A stretch of 64,000 bases of DNA from Thermoplasmata archaeon (lineage in GTDB: Archaea > Thermoplasmatota > Thermoplasmata > Thermoplasmatales > Thermoplasmataceae), in assembly GCA_021846395.1 (NCBI GenBank), contig JAJZXB010000007.1:1-64000 (forward strand), read 5' to 3'. Below are positions 27,436 through 38,400 of the stretch, piece by piece (within the stretch, counting starts at the first letter, position 1; each line of letters starts with the position of its first letter). The notes under the pieces were generated by a model. The model saw nothing but the letters and a program-made list of their open reading frames with translations. It did no database searches and was not told where the DNA came from. The position numbers and the translations under genes were made by a program.

Positions 27436-27675
27436 TTATTTTCTTAAATATATGTATATGTCTTTTCCATTTTCTGAATAGTCAAACAGTGTGAGATGTG
27501 ATTTATTTGCAATACCCTCAATAGTCTCCCTGCCCATTGAAAACTTTTCTTTCAAACCAATTATTTTTATTTCCTCCTTATCGTCCATATCAAAATAAAG
27601 GCCCTTGAAGTATGCTTTTAGGTAATTTTCAGGGTCACCACCGCAGACAACTGCTCTCTGATCATCCTCTTTCAT
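27436..27675 (-). CDS. Small Alba-like protein (divergent)
   Basis: 79 residues. The order of elements resembles Alba chromatin/RNA-binding proteins: a first strand and helix (AVVCGGDPENYLKAYFKG, cf. the Alba GKKPVMNYVLA segment), then EIKIIGLKEKFSMGRETIEG (cf. VxIKARGRAISKAVDVAE), and a final strand KDIYIYLRK (cf. IxIxLRK). The usual lysine cluster near the N-terminus is absent, so DNA binding is doubtful. No operon partners; flanked by AT-rich spacers. A small unrelated protein is the alternative. Confidence 0.45.
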   Translation of the reverse strand: MKEDDQRAVVCGGDPENYLKAYFKGLYFDMDDKEEIKIIGLKEKFSMGRETIEGIANKSHLTLFDYSENGKDIYIYLRK

Positions 27676-27861
27676 GCTTATTATATTGCACCAAATAATT
27701 TATGTTTTTTTATAAAAACTGTTAAAGGTTTTGTTGAACTGGTAAAAATCAATTATTTGGGATGAAGATACGGGGAATATAGCATTACGGGTTTTTATAT
27801 CTTCAACAAATATACAGTAATTGCCGAAAATTCGCAGTAGGTTAAAATGAGTGATAGTATA

Positions 27862-29517
27862 TTATCTATGCAGATAAAATCCCCTGTTATTTAAGAGGTT
27901 AACATACCCATATCTTTCCAGCTGAACAACACCATTTTTGCCGGATGCCAGTGGCTCAATTTTACCACTATCCACAGTTCCATCTGGTTTATATATTTCA
28001 ATATTGTCTGAACCCAATGGACACCACTGTATTATTTTTAGCTTTTTATCATTATTTTCGGGCACATATTTGAATTCATTACCACTTTTAAAGACTATGC
28101 ATAAATCCTTCAACCTTACTGTGCTGTTTTCGCCCAATTTATCAAATTCTTCCGAGGGAAAATATATGGGGGAATCAGGGTTTATTTCATATTCCCTATA
28201 TCCAAGTTCGGGCCTCTCTGGATGGATGGCTGCATGGCTTTTCAATTTCCCAGTGTTATTCAATTTAATTTCCACAGGATCTTTTACAAAGAAAAATCTT
28301 TTTGCATCATAATCTATGATTTCCCTGTTTATGGAATTGAATATCTCCCATGAAAACGTTGCATTGCTCTCCCTCATTCCTGAGTTTATCCAGTATTTTC
28401 TGAATGCCTCGGGCCTGTATCCCCTTTTTTTCAGTGCCATTATTGTGCCAAGCCTTATGTCGTCCCAGCCAGAATATTTTCCAGATTTAATGCCCTGTTT
28501 TATAACACTTGTTTTTAAAATTGTATCAGGTATACTGATAAATCCATAATGAAAATATTCCGGTATCTTCCACTTATTCGCCTCAAACATATATTTTTGC
28601 TTTTCAGTATTTACAAGATGGTCAATCCCTCTTATGACATGGGTTAGTCCCAAAAGATGATCGTCAACCGAAACAGAAAAATTCATAGTTGGGTACAGTG
28701 AATATTTGCTGCCCGTAAGTGGATGGGGGGATGTATTTATCCTGAAGGCTATCCAGTCCCTAACGGAAGGGTTTGGGTGGTTCAAGTCAGTTTTCATTAC
28801 CACAGCCGCTTCGCCCTCGTCGTAATATCCTGAAAGCAATCTGTCAAATTTTTCCTCATTTGTCTCCGGTGAATATGACCTCTCTTCAGCTGCAATTGAT
28901 TTCAATTTAAGCTCACGGAATAATTCCTGGTCCTTTTCAAGAATGTACAAAAATCCCTTTCTTATCATTTCTCTTGCAATATTATAGTATATATCCATTC
29001 TTGATGACTGTATGACTTTTTTTGTAACATGGACTCCAAGCCAGTTTAAATCCTGGGGTATCAAATCATATGCTTCAATATCGATATTTTCTGGGTTTGT
29101 ATCTTCAATTCTAAGTATCAATTCACCGCCATATCTTCTTACATATTCATCATTGAGAATGGCCATTCTTGAATGCCCTATGTGCAATGGCCCTGATGGT
29201 GATGGTGCCATTCTCATAACAACCTTTCCTGCAACATTTTCAAGTTCCGGCAGTTCATGTTTTTCATCCTTCTTTTCCCTTATCATAACTTCTGGAAATT
29301 CTTCCCTGACTATTCTGTTTATTTCCTCAATACTCAATGAGTTTACCCTTGATATCTCGCTTTTTACATCTTCCATAATTGATTTTATATTTTTCTTGAT
29401 ATCAGGATTTTCGGCTATTAATTTACTTATAACTGATGAAAATTCCGCCTTACCGTGATGCAAATATGCATTTTTAATTGCCTGTTTCCTTATTTCTGAT
29501 CCCATAAAATTCATCAA
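27862..29517 (-). CDS. gltX: Glutamyl-tRNA synthetase, archaeal type
   Basis: Charges tRNA-Glu, and in many archaea also tRNA-Gln before amidation. Class I motifs: [19 protein letters not shown] (HIGH) and [20 protein letters not shown] in the KMSKS position, as in archaeal/eukaryotic-type GluRS. The C-terminal half is the beta-barrel anticodon domain shared with GlnRS. Length is 551 residues. The N-terminal extension (residues 1-85) is normal for the archaeal group. The start overlaps the upstream GTPase gene by 32 to 44 bases depending on which of three Met codons is used. Confidence 0.95.
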   Translation of the reverse strand: MMNFMGSEIRKQAIKNAYLHHGKAEFSSVISKLIAENPDIKKNIKSIMEDVKSEISRVNSLSIEEINRIVREEFPEVMIREKKDEKHELPELENVAGKVVMRMAPSPSGPLHIGHSRMAILNDEYVRRYGGELILRIEDTNPENIDIEAYDLIPQDLNWLGVHVTKKVIQSSRMDIYYNIAREMIRKGFLYILEKDQELFRELKLKSIAAEERSYSPETNEEKFDRLLSGYYDEGEAAVVMKTDLNHPNPSVRDWIAFRINTSPHPLTGSKYSLYPTMNFSVSVDDHLLGLTHVIRGIDHLVNTEKQKYMFEANKWKIPEYFHYGFISIPDTILKTSVIKQGIKSGKYSGWDDIRLGTIMALKKRGYRPEAFRKYWINSGMRESNATFSWEIFNSINREIIDYDAKRFFFVKDPVEIKLNNTGKLKSHAAIHPERPELGYREYEINPDSPIYFPSEEFDKLGENSTVRLKDLCIVFKSGNEFKYVPENNDKKLKIIQWCPLGSDNIEIYKPDGTVDSGKIEPLASGKNGVVQLERYGYVNLLNNRGFYLHR

Positions 29518-30454
29518 CCTCTTTATAAATAATATCCATCAATTGATTTACATCACTGTTTTTTGATGATATGCAAACACTTTCGTGCTTTTCACTTATG
29601 TCGATTTTGGTTTGAACTCTTATAACCTTATTGTTGAATGTTTCTGAAATTTCTTTGTATAGACCTTCCTGTTCCTCAACAGTATATTTTGATGTTCCTG
29701 AATAATCAAAAAGAAATAAAATAATCCCATCTATTTTTGACAATGCAATAATAGCCCTCTTCTCTATGGGATTTCTCCGGCTCATATCCCTGTCAAGAAT
29801 GCCAGGCGTATCTATAAATTGGGCCCTCCTGTTGTTTATAATTTTATATCCAAGAAGAACATCCTTTGTTGTGAATGGATAATCTGCAACTTCAGGGTTT
29901 GTACCTGTTATTATGGTGATTAATGAGCTTTTTCCGGAATTTGGAATTCCCGCAATGATAAATGTTGGTATATCCATTATTATTCCAGGCAATCTTTTAA
30001 AATAATTCCTGCATTCCCCCAAAAATAAAAGGTCCTTATTTATATTTTTTATCAAGGATGAATATCTTCCATAGTAGCTTTTCATTATGCCATTTAGGGA
30101 GTCCACAGTTTTTGCAGATTTTAATTTTTTGATATAAACTGTGCTCAATTCCTTTATTTTATTTGAAGTCCATTGAATATTTCCAAGGCTCAACTTGTAC
30201 TTATCCACATCAAACATTAAATCAATAAGGTCAAAATAAAACGGATGCAATGTCTCTATCGTCGGAAATTTACGTATTAATTTATCAAAATGACCTGTTG
30301 AAATGCTTTCTATTGTAGAAATTCTATCCGTTATCTCCTTTCTTATTTTATCCTCTTTTTTTGGGAAATATGGCTCAACTATATTTGAGGCTTTCTTAAA
30401 TGATTTATCGATTATTTCCTGTGATCTTAAAACAGTTGGTATATATTCAAACAC
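29474..30454 (-). CDS. Nog1-type GTPase
   Basis: 326-residue GTPase of the Obg/Nog1 group, whose relatives act in large ribosomal subunit assembly. A helical N-terminal domain of about 160 residues (NOG1_N-like) precedes the G domain: G1 GIPNSGKSS (about residues 169-177), G2-like region [13 protein letters not shown]3 DTPGILD, G4 TKIDIS and a G5-like CISS. It is shorter than eukaryotic Nog1, as usual in archaea. It is the first gene of a pair with gltX, with overlapping ends, which links ribosome assembly and translation. Confidence 0.88.
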   Translation of the reverse strand: MFEYIPTVLRSQEIIDKSFKKASNIVEPYFPKKEDKIRKEITDRISTIESISTGHFDKLIRKFPTIETLHPFYFDLIDLMFDVDKYKLSLGNIQWTSNKIKELSTVYIKKLKSAKTVDSLNGIMKSYYGRYSSLIKNINKDLLFLGECRNYFKRLPGIIMDIPTFIIAGIPNSGKSSLITIITGTNPEVADYPFTTKDVLLGYKIINNRRAQFIDTPGILDRDMSRRNPIEKRAIIALSKIDGIILFLFDYSGTSKYTVEEQEGLYKEISETFNNKVIRVQTKIDISEKHESVCISSKNSDVNQLMDIIYKEVDEFYGIRNKETGN

Positions 30455-30506
30455 AGGACTTTATTTCATTGCCCTTAATATGTTTTTCATTTTACCCAAA
30501 AATTTT

Positions 30507-31319
30507 TTAAATATTTGAATCAAGCCCTGCTATTTTATATGTGCCTATCTTTTTAAAAAGCGATGTACTGTTTTTCACATCATCAAGGGCGTTTTTTGAA
30601 TACTGGTTGTCTTCGAAATCTATAAAATATATATAATTGAAAGGATTGTATTTTACTGGCCTTGATTCAATTTTTGACATGTTTATTCCATATTTTTCAA
30701 ATATACCCAGTATTTTATGCAATGCCCCTGGCTTGTTTTCAGTTGAGAAAACAATGGACGTTCTGGTATTTCCTGTGAATTCTTCTTCCTTTTTTGATAT
30801 TAAAAAAAATCTAGTATAGTTATTTTTATTGTTTTCTATATCTCTTTTCAATATTTCCATATTATAAATCCCTGCTGCAAGTTCACTAGCTATTGCTGCA
30901 TGTTCCACATTTTTCAGATTTTTTATTATGTTTATGCTTCCTGCAGTATCATACTCGCTTATGGGAATCATATTATTTCTGTATATGAAATCAGAGCACT
31001 GGGCCAGAGCCTGGGGGTGTGAATGGACACATTTTATAGCATCTATTTCTGTACCCTTAAAACCTATAAGGCAGTGATTTATTCTCAGGAAATATTCCTT
31101 CACAACATAGAAGTTCTCATTGAATAGATTATCATATGTTTCATTAACCGATCCTTCTATTGAATTTTCTATTGGCACAACACCATAATCTATCTCATTG
31201 CGTTTCATCGAATCAAAGATGGATTTGATAAATTTCATTGGCACATATTCTCCTGCCATCATACGCTTTGCCGCAATATTGCTATATGCGCCCATTTCAC
31301 CAAAATAACCTATTTTCAA
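30507..31319 (-). CDS. pheA: Prephenate dehydratase with ACT domain
   Basis: Makes phenylpyruvate for phenylalanine synthesis. The catalytic domain begins IGYFGEMGAYSNIAAKRM and includes VVPIENSIEGSVNETYDN, CVHSHPQALAQC and NNYTRFFLISK (the conserved T-R-F motif). The C-terminal ACT domain STENKPGALHKILGIFEKYG with ESRP is the usual phenylalanine feedback site. No chorismate mutase domain is fused. Length of 270 residues is normal for the monofunctional type. Flanked by a 329-base gap upstream. Confidence 0.94.
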   Translation of the reverse strand: MKIGYFGEMGAYSNIAAKRMMAGEYVPMKFIKSIFDSMKRNEIDYGVVPIENSIEGSVNETYDNLFNENFYVVKEYFLRINHCLIGFKGTEIDAIKCVHSHPQALAQCSDFIYRNNMIPISEYDTAGSINIIKNLKNVEHAAIASELAAGIYNMEILKRDIENNKNNYTRFFLISKKEEEFTGNTRTSIVFSTENKPGALHKILGIFEKYGINMSKIESRPVKYNPFNYIYFIDFEDNQYSKNALDDVKNSTSLFKKIGTYKIAGLDSNI

Positions 31320-31648
31320 GGAAGTATTATTAATAACCTATATATAAAATTTAGTGACTGTTCAGTTATAGATTTAACTGCAACATTTTAGATTTGCTAT
31401 TCTACTTGGGGTTAGATTATCCCAATGCAGAACTATGCCCTCTCTCCCTTATAGTTTTTCATGGTTTTCTATTGTTTCCTGTTTTATTTACAGGATTATT
31501 ATGAGAATAATCCTCAATATCCATATGTAAAAAGCATGTAGCCATAGCTAATAAATATTGCAGAATCATTCACAGGTGGCAATGTCTGATAAATACGGTT
31601 TATAGGGAATGCCAGTGCTATAAATAAAGGATTATTAGTAAAAACCCT
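31320..31648. other. Intergenic stretch with one hairpin
   Basis: No gene is supported. A perfect 9-base inverted repeat AGGATTATT-ATGAG-AATAATCCT lies at 31492-31514, and AGGATTATT occurs a third time near 31628. It may mark the end of the radical SAM transcript, but there is no clear T run. The part next to 31319 should hold the pheA promoter. Confidence 0.4.
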
Positions 31649-32734
31649 TTAGTATAAAGCCTCCTTTATGTCATACTCTGCTATTTTTGCATCCGTATTT
31701 AGAAGTTTTTTGAACTCCTGCACCTGACTTTCACCCTCATCAGATGTTAAGCTAACAATACCATTTATGGATGAATTCTTTTGATACTCGTCATATTCAA
31801 CAAGCCTTGATAAGTATATAATGTCACCCCTATCGAGGCTCAATTTTTTAATGAAATTCACCGTACCCCTCACATGGTTATGGTAATTTTTTACCCCCCC
31901 TGCACCGATCAGAATTATAATTCCCACATTTATTCCAGAGCTTTTTACCGTATTTATAAAATTGATTGCATTATTTACATCTATATTTTTATTCAATAAT
32001 TTCAGGACATTTTCATTTCCGCTTTCAAGGCCTATATACAGCCTTTTAACGCCATTGGCCCTCATCTGGATAAAATCGTTGAGTTTTTTTGTTTTATCAG
32101 TTGTAAAGACATCCATGAATGAATATATGTCAAGATTATACACTTCGTGAATATATTTTAAATATTCAATCAACACATTGTTATTTATGTTTATTGCGTT
32201 TGCATCCCCAAGAAAAACAGATTTTCTTGCCATTATTGAATCTCCAAAATAATTGTTTATTTCGTTTATCTCTTTTTTTAATGAGCTGAAATCAACAACA
32301 GAGTATTTCTGATTTTTATAAAGGTCACAGAATACGCATTTATTCCATGAGCAACCATTTGTTATACGGATATAAATTGAAAAATATTGGTCTGGAGGGA
32401 CTATGGGAATGCTTGACCCATATATATTTTCCATTTTTTCTGAGCTTGATTTAAGGTATCCATAAAAGTCCCTTTCAGCACTATCTTTAAATAAAATATT
32501 TCTAGTTTTTTCATAAAATCTTTTTGCAATATCCCTGCTTTCATTCTCATTTAGCTGATACACCATCCTTTTATGGTTTACGAAATATGTTTTTAAAAAT
32601 ATATTTTGCAGTGTTCTTCTGTAAGTTGCATTATCAAATGAATAATACATCATTCTGCCTTCTGCATCAGCAACTAAAACCTCATTATTATCCGATATTT
32701 TTATAAGGCCATTATTTTTTAAAATAAATGACAT
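31649..32734 (-). CDS. Radical SAM protein of unknown substrate
   Basis: 361 residues. The cluster motif is NGCSWNKCVFCDLYKNQKYS with cysteines at about 128, 133 and 136 (C-x4-C-x2-C), the spacing of the Elp3/HemN-like subgroup with GC-x-x-N-x-C-x-FC. A SAM-binding segment follows (KSVFLGDANAININ). The GLESGNENVLKLLNKNID motif is typical of Elp3-type radical SAM proteins. The first 115 residues form an unassigned N-terminal domain. Substrate is unknown. It is the downstream partner of the SpoIIM-like gene, 16 bases away on the same strand. Confidence 0.82.
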   Translation of the reverse strand: MSFILKNNGLIKISDNNEVLVADAEGRMMYYSFDNATYRRTLQNIFLKTYFVNHKRMVYQLNENESRDIAKRFYEKTRNILFKDSAERDFYGYLKSSSEKMENIYGSSIPIVPPDQYFSIYIRITNGCSWNKCVFCDLYKNQKYSVVDFSSLKKEINEINNYFGDSIMARKSVFLGDANAININNNVLIEYLKYIHEVYNLDIYSFMDVFTTDKTKKLNDFIQMRANGVKRLYIGLESGNENVLKLLNKNIDVNNAINFINTVKSSGINVGIIILIGAGGVKNYHNHVRGTVNFIKKLSLDRGDIIYLSRLVEYDEYQKNSSINGIVSLTSDEGESQVQEFKKLLNTDAKIAEYDIKEALY

Positions 32735-32749
32735 TCAATCATAATAAAA

Positions 32750-33409
32750 TTATTGCATATTAAATATGTCATCCACAGGTTTTTCCTCTTTTTTCTGGTG
32801 ATATTCGTCCCTGTCTATATACCTGTAAAGCATTATCAGGAATATTATTATTGGAATTGAAGGAATCCACATATAAAATGCATAAAACGGATGTGCAGAT
32901 TGTTCAAGTATAATTTCAGCACTTTCAATAGCGCCAGCCAATGCCAGTTCTATTACAACAAATAGGTACATGTATAGCAATTTCAGATATTTTCTTGCAG
33001 GGTACCTCTTAATAAGATAATAAATTAGGTATATGCTTGTGCTGACTGCAACCGCATACGCTGGCAATTCAAGCCATGAATGTGGCAGAATCATTAATGA
33101 GAGAAATATGAAAAATCCGGATATATGTGCGGCAGTACCCTCAACAGCAACAACAACTGATGTTGTAACCATTGAAAATGAAAACCACGCCGGTCCTATT
33201 ATTGGGATAAACTCAATTGAAGCTACCTCTAAATTATGTGGAAATATTGAAAGCCACATGGAAAAAAATGGTTTGGAAACTATGGCCCTGTCCTGTGACC
33301 TGAACGAAGTATACAATGCAGGGTCCTTGATTGGCAATGCCGATACAATTGCAAATATAAGCAATTCAGCTATGAATGTTAGCAGGAACAATCTTCTCAA
33401 TTTTATCAT
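32750..33409 (-). CDS. SpoIIM/DUF95-like integral membrane protein
   Basis: 219 residues with about five membrane segments. The motif LPHSWLELPAYAVAVSTSIYL is the hallmark of the stage II sporulation protein M-like family (PHG-x-x-ELPA in most members). Archaeal members are widespread and of unknown function; in bacilli SpoIIM takes part in septal peptidoglycan remodelling, which cannot apply to an organism without murein. It lies between the CLC channel and the radical SAM gene, all on the minus strand with gaps of 16 to 37 bases, so they may be co-transcribed. Confidence 0.72.
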   Translation of the reverse strand: MIKLRRLFLLTFIAELLIFAIVSALPIKDPALYTSFRSQDRAIVSKPFFSMWLSIFPHNLEVASIEFIPIIGPAWFSFSMVTTSVVVAVEGTAAHISGFFIFLSLMILPHSWLELPAYAVAVSTSIYLIYYLIKRYPARKYLKLLYMYLFVVIELALAGAIESAEIILEQSAHPFYAFYMWIPSIPIIIFLIMLYRYIDRDEYHQKKEEKPVDDIFNMQ

Positions 33410-33446
33410 TTATATCATATCCATATCGTAATTCTATTATAAATGT

Positions 33447-35215
33447 TTAATTATTTTCATCATTCATTTTATTTACTTCTTCATGATATTTATCCAGAAT
33501 GCTGTTCATTGTAACGATTCCCAAAAAATTTCCATTTTCTGCCACAGCACACCATGTGGTTCTGTTTTTCGTTATAACTTCCCATGCACTTTCTGCACTG
33601 TTCTCCAACTTCATATATGACGTTCCAGGCTTATAGTAATCCTTGATATACCCATAGGGTTTATTTTCAATATCCGATATATAAACTGTTCCCATTAAAT
33701 TTCCATTGTATATAACAGGCAGGGCAAGCATTCCATTTGTTCTCATTATATCTGCCGCCTTATTTATGGTATAGTATAGATCTGCATATATGTCATTGAC
33801 TATCTTTAAATCTGATACTTTTATATCCATCAGCAGGGGTGTATGATATTCTCCCATATTGGCTGGGGAATCCCTTCTTGTCATGACCTGCGATTCATAT
33901 ATGGAATATTTTGTTCCTGAAACTATATAGGCTATTGATACTGCTATCATAGCTCCAGGAAGCAGTTGCAGGCTGCCAGTCATTTCTACCACCATTATAA
34001 TCACCGCAAGGGGAGCCTTTCCGGCAGAGCCAAAAAGGGCAAGCATGCCTATAATTACAAAGGGCGCAATACCAGTAACAATTGAAGGAAAAAGCATATG
34101 AAAAAGAACTCCAGTAAATGCCCCAAGAGAGGCACCAATGAAAATTCCAGGTGCAAACACTCCGCCACTTCCTCCTGAGGAAACCGTAAATGATGTTGCC
34201 AAAATTTTGGCAAAAACAAGCAGTATTAAAAATATAAGGATGGGCATTCCAAAGGTTAAAAAACCACTGAATTTTCCATATTCAAGCAACTGAACCCATC
34301 CGTAACCAGTACCCATAATTTCAGGAAATGCCAGTGCAATTAGACCTGTAACTGCACCACCTATCATTGGCTTTACATGGTTGGGGACTCGAAATTTTTT
34401 AAATAGATCCCGTATGGTATAAAACGTTCTTATATACACAATTGACATAACTCCTGCTATTATTCCAAGAACCGCGTAAAACGGTATCCTCAATACATTG
34501 AAGGGCTCAATATAATCCCCAAATATAGGATTGAATCCAACTATAGATGCGAATATTGAATATCCTATTGCAGAAGCAACAAGAGAAGGAAAGATAACCT
34601 CAGATTCGAAATCCCTTCTATACAGTATTTCAGCTCCAAGAATAGCTCCCCCAATTGGTGCCTTAAATATAGTCCCTATACCAGAGCCTATCCCAACTGC
34701 CACAGCTATTCTTCTATCCTTTGGGCTCAGGCCAAGATAATCGGCAAGTATCGATCCTATTCCTGCTGCTATCAATGCAGTTGGCCCCTCCCTTCCCGCA
34801 CTCCCTCCAGATCCTATGGTAATTGCTGAGGCTATTGTTTTAACAAATGGTATTCTATGCCTGATCTTTCCCTGTTTATAATGGAATGCCTTTATTGCGG
34901 CATCAGTACCATGTCCTTCAGCCTCGGGTGCAGTGGTATATATCAAAATTCCTACTATAAGCCCACCAAGTGAGATTATTAAGGGGATAAGATAATATCG
35001 TAGGGCCACAAAATGATATGTTAAAGAACCCCCCTCACCAAGGGGGTGAGGTACGGCCATTCCTATAATATTACTTAAAAAAAGAAGTTCAAAAAATTTT
35101 ATTGCGAAATAAAATAAAGTTGCACCGATACCTGCAACAACTCCTATGATGGCACCAACTACCAGCCATCTCTCAAAATAGGGCCATGATGATAATTTAA
35201 GTGACGTTTAATCAT
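33447..35215 (-). CDS. CLC-type chloride channel/antiporter with CBS domains; apparent frameshift near the N-terminus
   Basis: From 35060 the frame is a CLC protein: selectivity-filter helices GSGGSAGREGPTALI, GIGSGIGTIFKAPIGG and TSFTVSSGGSGGVFAPGIFI, then a C-terminal pair of CBS domains (residues 410-530). The first ATG of this frame falls after the first helix. Upstream the same frame stays open and encodes WPYFERWLVVGAIIGVVAGI and more, clearly the missing first membrane helix, but has no start codon before a TAA. An ATG at 35215 in another frame (MIKRHLNYHH) would join it if one base were restored around 35183-35192. Either a real one-base loss or a sequencing error. Confidence 0.88.
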
Positions 35216-35420
35216 CTCCATTATATAAAATGCACGAGCACATTTAATTGTTAATTATATTCACGTATTAAAAATTTTAATTCTATTTCATAATATAACC
35301 CTCTAAAAAAACATTTTCTTAAATGCGGAAATACTGCATTTTTTCGTTAAAATAACGAATTAATGTGATAATTGCAATAGAGTTAAATATCGTAATGAAT
35401 TATCATACAGACCATATTAA

Positions 35421-38400
35421 ATGATTGAACATAATTCTTTTAAGGTAAAAGATACGTTGCCATTCCTTGATGACATAATATCAGAATGGTTTGATTTAAA
35501 TTACAGTGAATTGAGTGAACCGCAGAAGAAGGCAATACCATTAATACACGAAGGGAAAAACGTTCTTGTTTCATCGCCAACGGGAACAGGTAAAACTTTA
35601 ACCGGATTTCTATCAATAATTAATGAATTATTTAAAAAGGCAAAAAACAATAAACTTGAGGACAGAATATACTGTGTTTATATATCTCCATTAAAGGCAC
35701 TGGCAAACGATATAAATAAAAATTTAAGGGAACCCTTAAGCGAGATATACGCAATTGCAAGGGAGAAGAATATTGAAATACCTGAAATAAGGGTTGGAGT
35801 CAGGTCAGGCGATACCGCTCAAAGTGAGAGAAATAAAATGCTAAAAAAACCTCCACACATTTTAATTACAACACCAGAATCATTATCTCTGGCATTAACA
35901 GCAACAAAATTCAGGGAAAAATTTTCAGGAGTAGAATATGTTATATTGGATGAGATACATGAAATTTCATCCACAAAGAGGGGCTCATTATTATCTTTAA
36001 ATTTGGAAAGGCTATCAAATTTAGCAGGGGAATTTGTACGAATAGGGTTATCCGCGACACAGGCACCTCTGGATTTAATAGGCTCATATTTATGCGGCTA
36101 TAAAAATGAAATAAAAAGGGACTTTGAGCTCATTGAGGTCAATACCAATAAATATCTGGATTTAAAAATCATAACTCCTGTCAAGGACCTCACCATGGTT
36201 AGTTATGAAGTTGCAAATGAAAAAATGTATGATATTCTGGTTGATTTGATAAATTCCCATAAAACGACATTGATTTTTACAAACACAAGAAGCTCAACTG
36301 AGCATGTGGCCATAAGATTAAAGGCAAGAGGCATAGAAAATATAGAAGCGCATCATTCATCTCTGGGAAAGGAAACAAGAATAGATGTTGAAAATAAATT
36401 AAAAAATGGAGAATTGAAATGCGTCATAACATCTACCTCTCTGGAGCTCGGAATTGATATTGGCTACATTGACCTTGTTATACAGATAGGAAGCCCAAAA
36501 TCTGTGTCCAGGGCATTGCAGAGAATAGGAAGATCCGGGCATGGCGTCAAGGATTTATCACTGGGGAGGTTCATTGTTTTTGATCTTGATGATCTGATGG
36601 AATGTACAGTTATGACAAAGGCCGCATATGATCATGAAATAGATAGGGTTTCAGTGCCATTAAATCCACTGGACGTTTTATCCCAGGGGTTAATAGGAAT
36701 GTCCCTTGAACAGGTCTGGAATATAGATGAAGCATATAATTTGATAAGGGGCTCATTTTCTTTCCATACTCTGGAATACAGCGATTATATTTCAACACTT
36801 AAATATCTGGCTGGAGAAATTGAAGGAAACACATTATTCTCAAAGATATGGCTCGATGAGGAGGCAAAAACATTTGGCAAAAAAAGAAGCACAAGAATGA
36901 TATACTTCATGAATGTGGGCACAATTCCCGAAGAAGCAAATTATAATGTTGTAAACGAACACGGAAGAATAATAGGCCAGTTGAGTGATAAATTTGTTGA
37001 ACGGTTGAAGAAAGGAGATATCTTTGTTCTCGGTGCGAAAACATACATATTTGTGAGAACTTTAAGGAATAATATAACTGTAAAGGAGGCAAGGGGCTTG
37101 AAGCCAACTGTACCATCATGGAGTGGAGAACTTCTGCCCCGCAGCTACGATCTTGGCATATTGATTGGGGAATTCAGAAAGGAATTATCCAGAAAAATAT
37201 CCGAAAAAGAGGATGCTGAAAAATGGCTTGTTGATAATTACCGCGTGGACCATGCTGGGGCCATAAGCCTCATATCGTATGTAAAATCACAGGGCAAATT
37301 TGACATTCCCACAGAAGACCATCTTTATGTAGAGGGTTATATGGATGGTGATCTTTACAATGTAATTTTCCATATACCTCTGGGAAGAAGGGTAAACGAT
37401 GCTTTATCACGTGCTTATGGCCTTGCAATTTCCAATAAATACGATGTCAATACCAGAATAAGCGTGAACGATAATGGATTTATGATCACCCTTTCAAGGA
37501 AGATAAGGATCGAGAGCATTCTTGGCCTTTTAACATCAAAAAATTTTTCCGATCTGCTGAATAGGTCCATACTAAATACGGAAATGTTCAAACAGAGATT
37601 TCGATACTGTGCCACACGTTCACTGATGGTTTTGAGAAAGTATAAGCAAACTGATATATCCGTTTCAAGGCAGCAATTGAGAAGTGATAAATTACTGAGG
37701 GTTCTTGAATCAATAAAAAATTTTCCAGTGATAATGGAAACATTTAACGAGATAAAAAATGATCTAATGGATGTTGATCACGCTAAAAAATATCTTGAGG
37801 ATGTTATTGAAAATGGGCAATATAAAATATCGGATTATTCAAATGAGAGCAGCCCATTTTCCTACAATTTAATACTGTCCGGAGTTTCCGATATAGTACT
37901 GATGGAAGACCGATCAAAACTGTTGAGGGAATTGCAGAATAAGCTTCTGGATAAAATATACGGAACAAACGGTATCGATTTTATCGTTAAGGATTCAAAA
38001 ATGTGCGAAAACTATTTTAAAAACAAGATACCTGAAGTCAGAAATATGGATGATTATGTGAATTTTATTGACCATTTCTTTTACATAGACCCATTCAAGA
38101 GAAAATACAATTCTCCAATGAATTATACAGATACCGATATTGAAGATATAACTGAAAATTTGATAAAAAACGACACATTAATACATTCTTTTATAAGATC
38201 CGATCAGTGGATTAACATAAAATATTACAGTATTGCCATGAATCTGTTTAAAAAAAATATTGAAAAAACAGATATTGATAATGAGATATCTGATATTATC
38301 AATGAAACAACATTTAATGAATTGAAAAAAACAGGCTATTCAGATGAAGAAATAAGAAATGCATTGCTGCATCTAGAATCCTCATACTCAATCAGAAAAA

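Noticed and set aside
31492-31514. Hairpin AGGATTATT/AATAATCCT as an intrinsic terminator
   Set aside because: No T run follows on either strand and it lies about 135 bases past the nearest stop codon.
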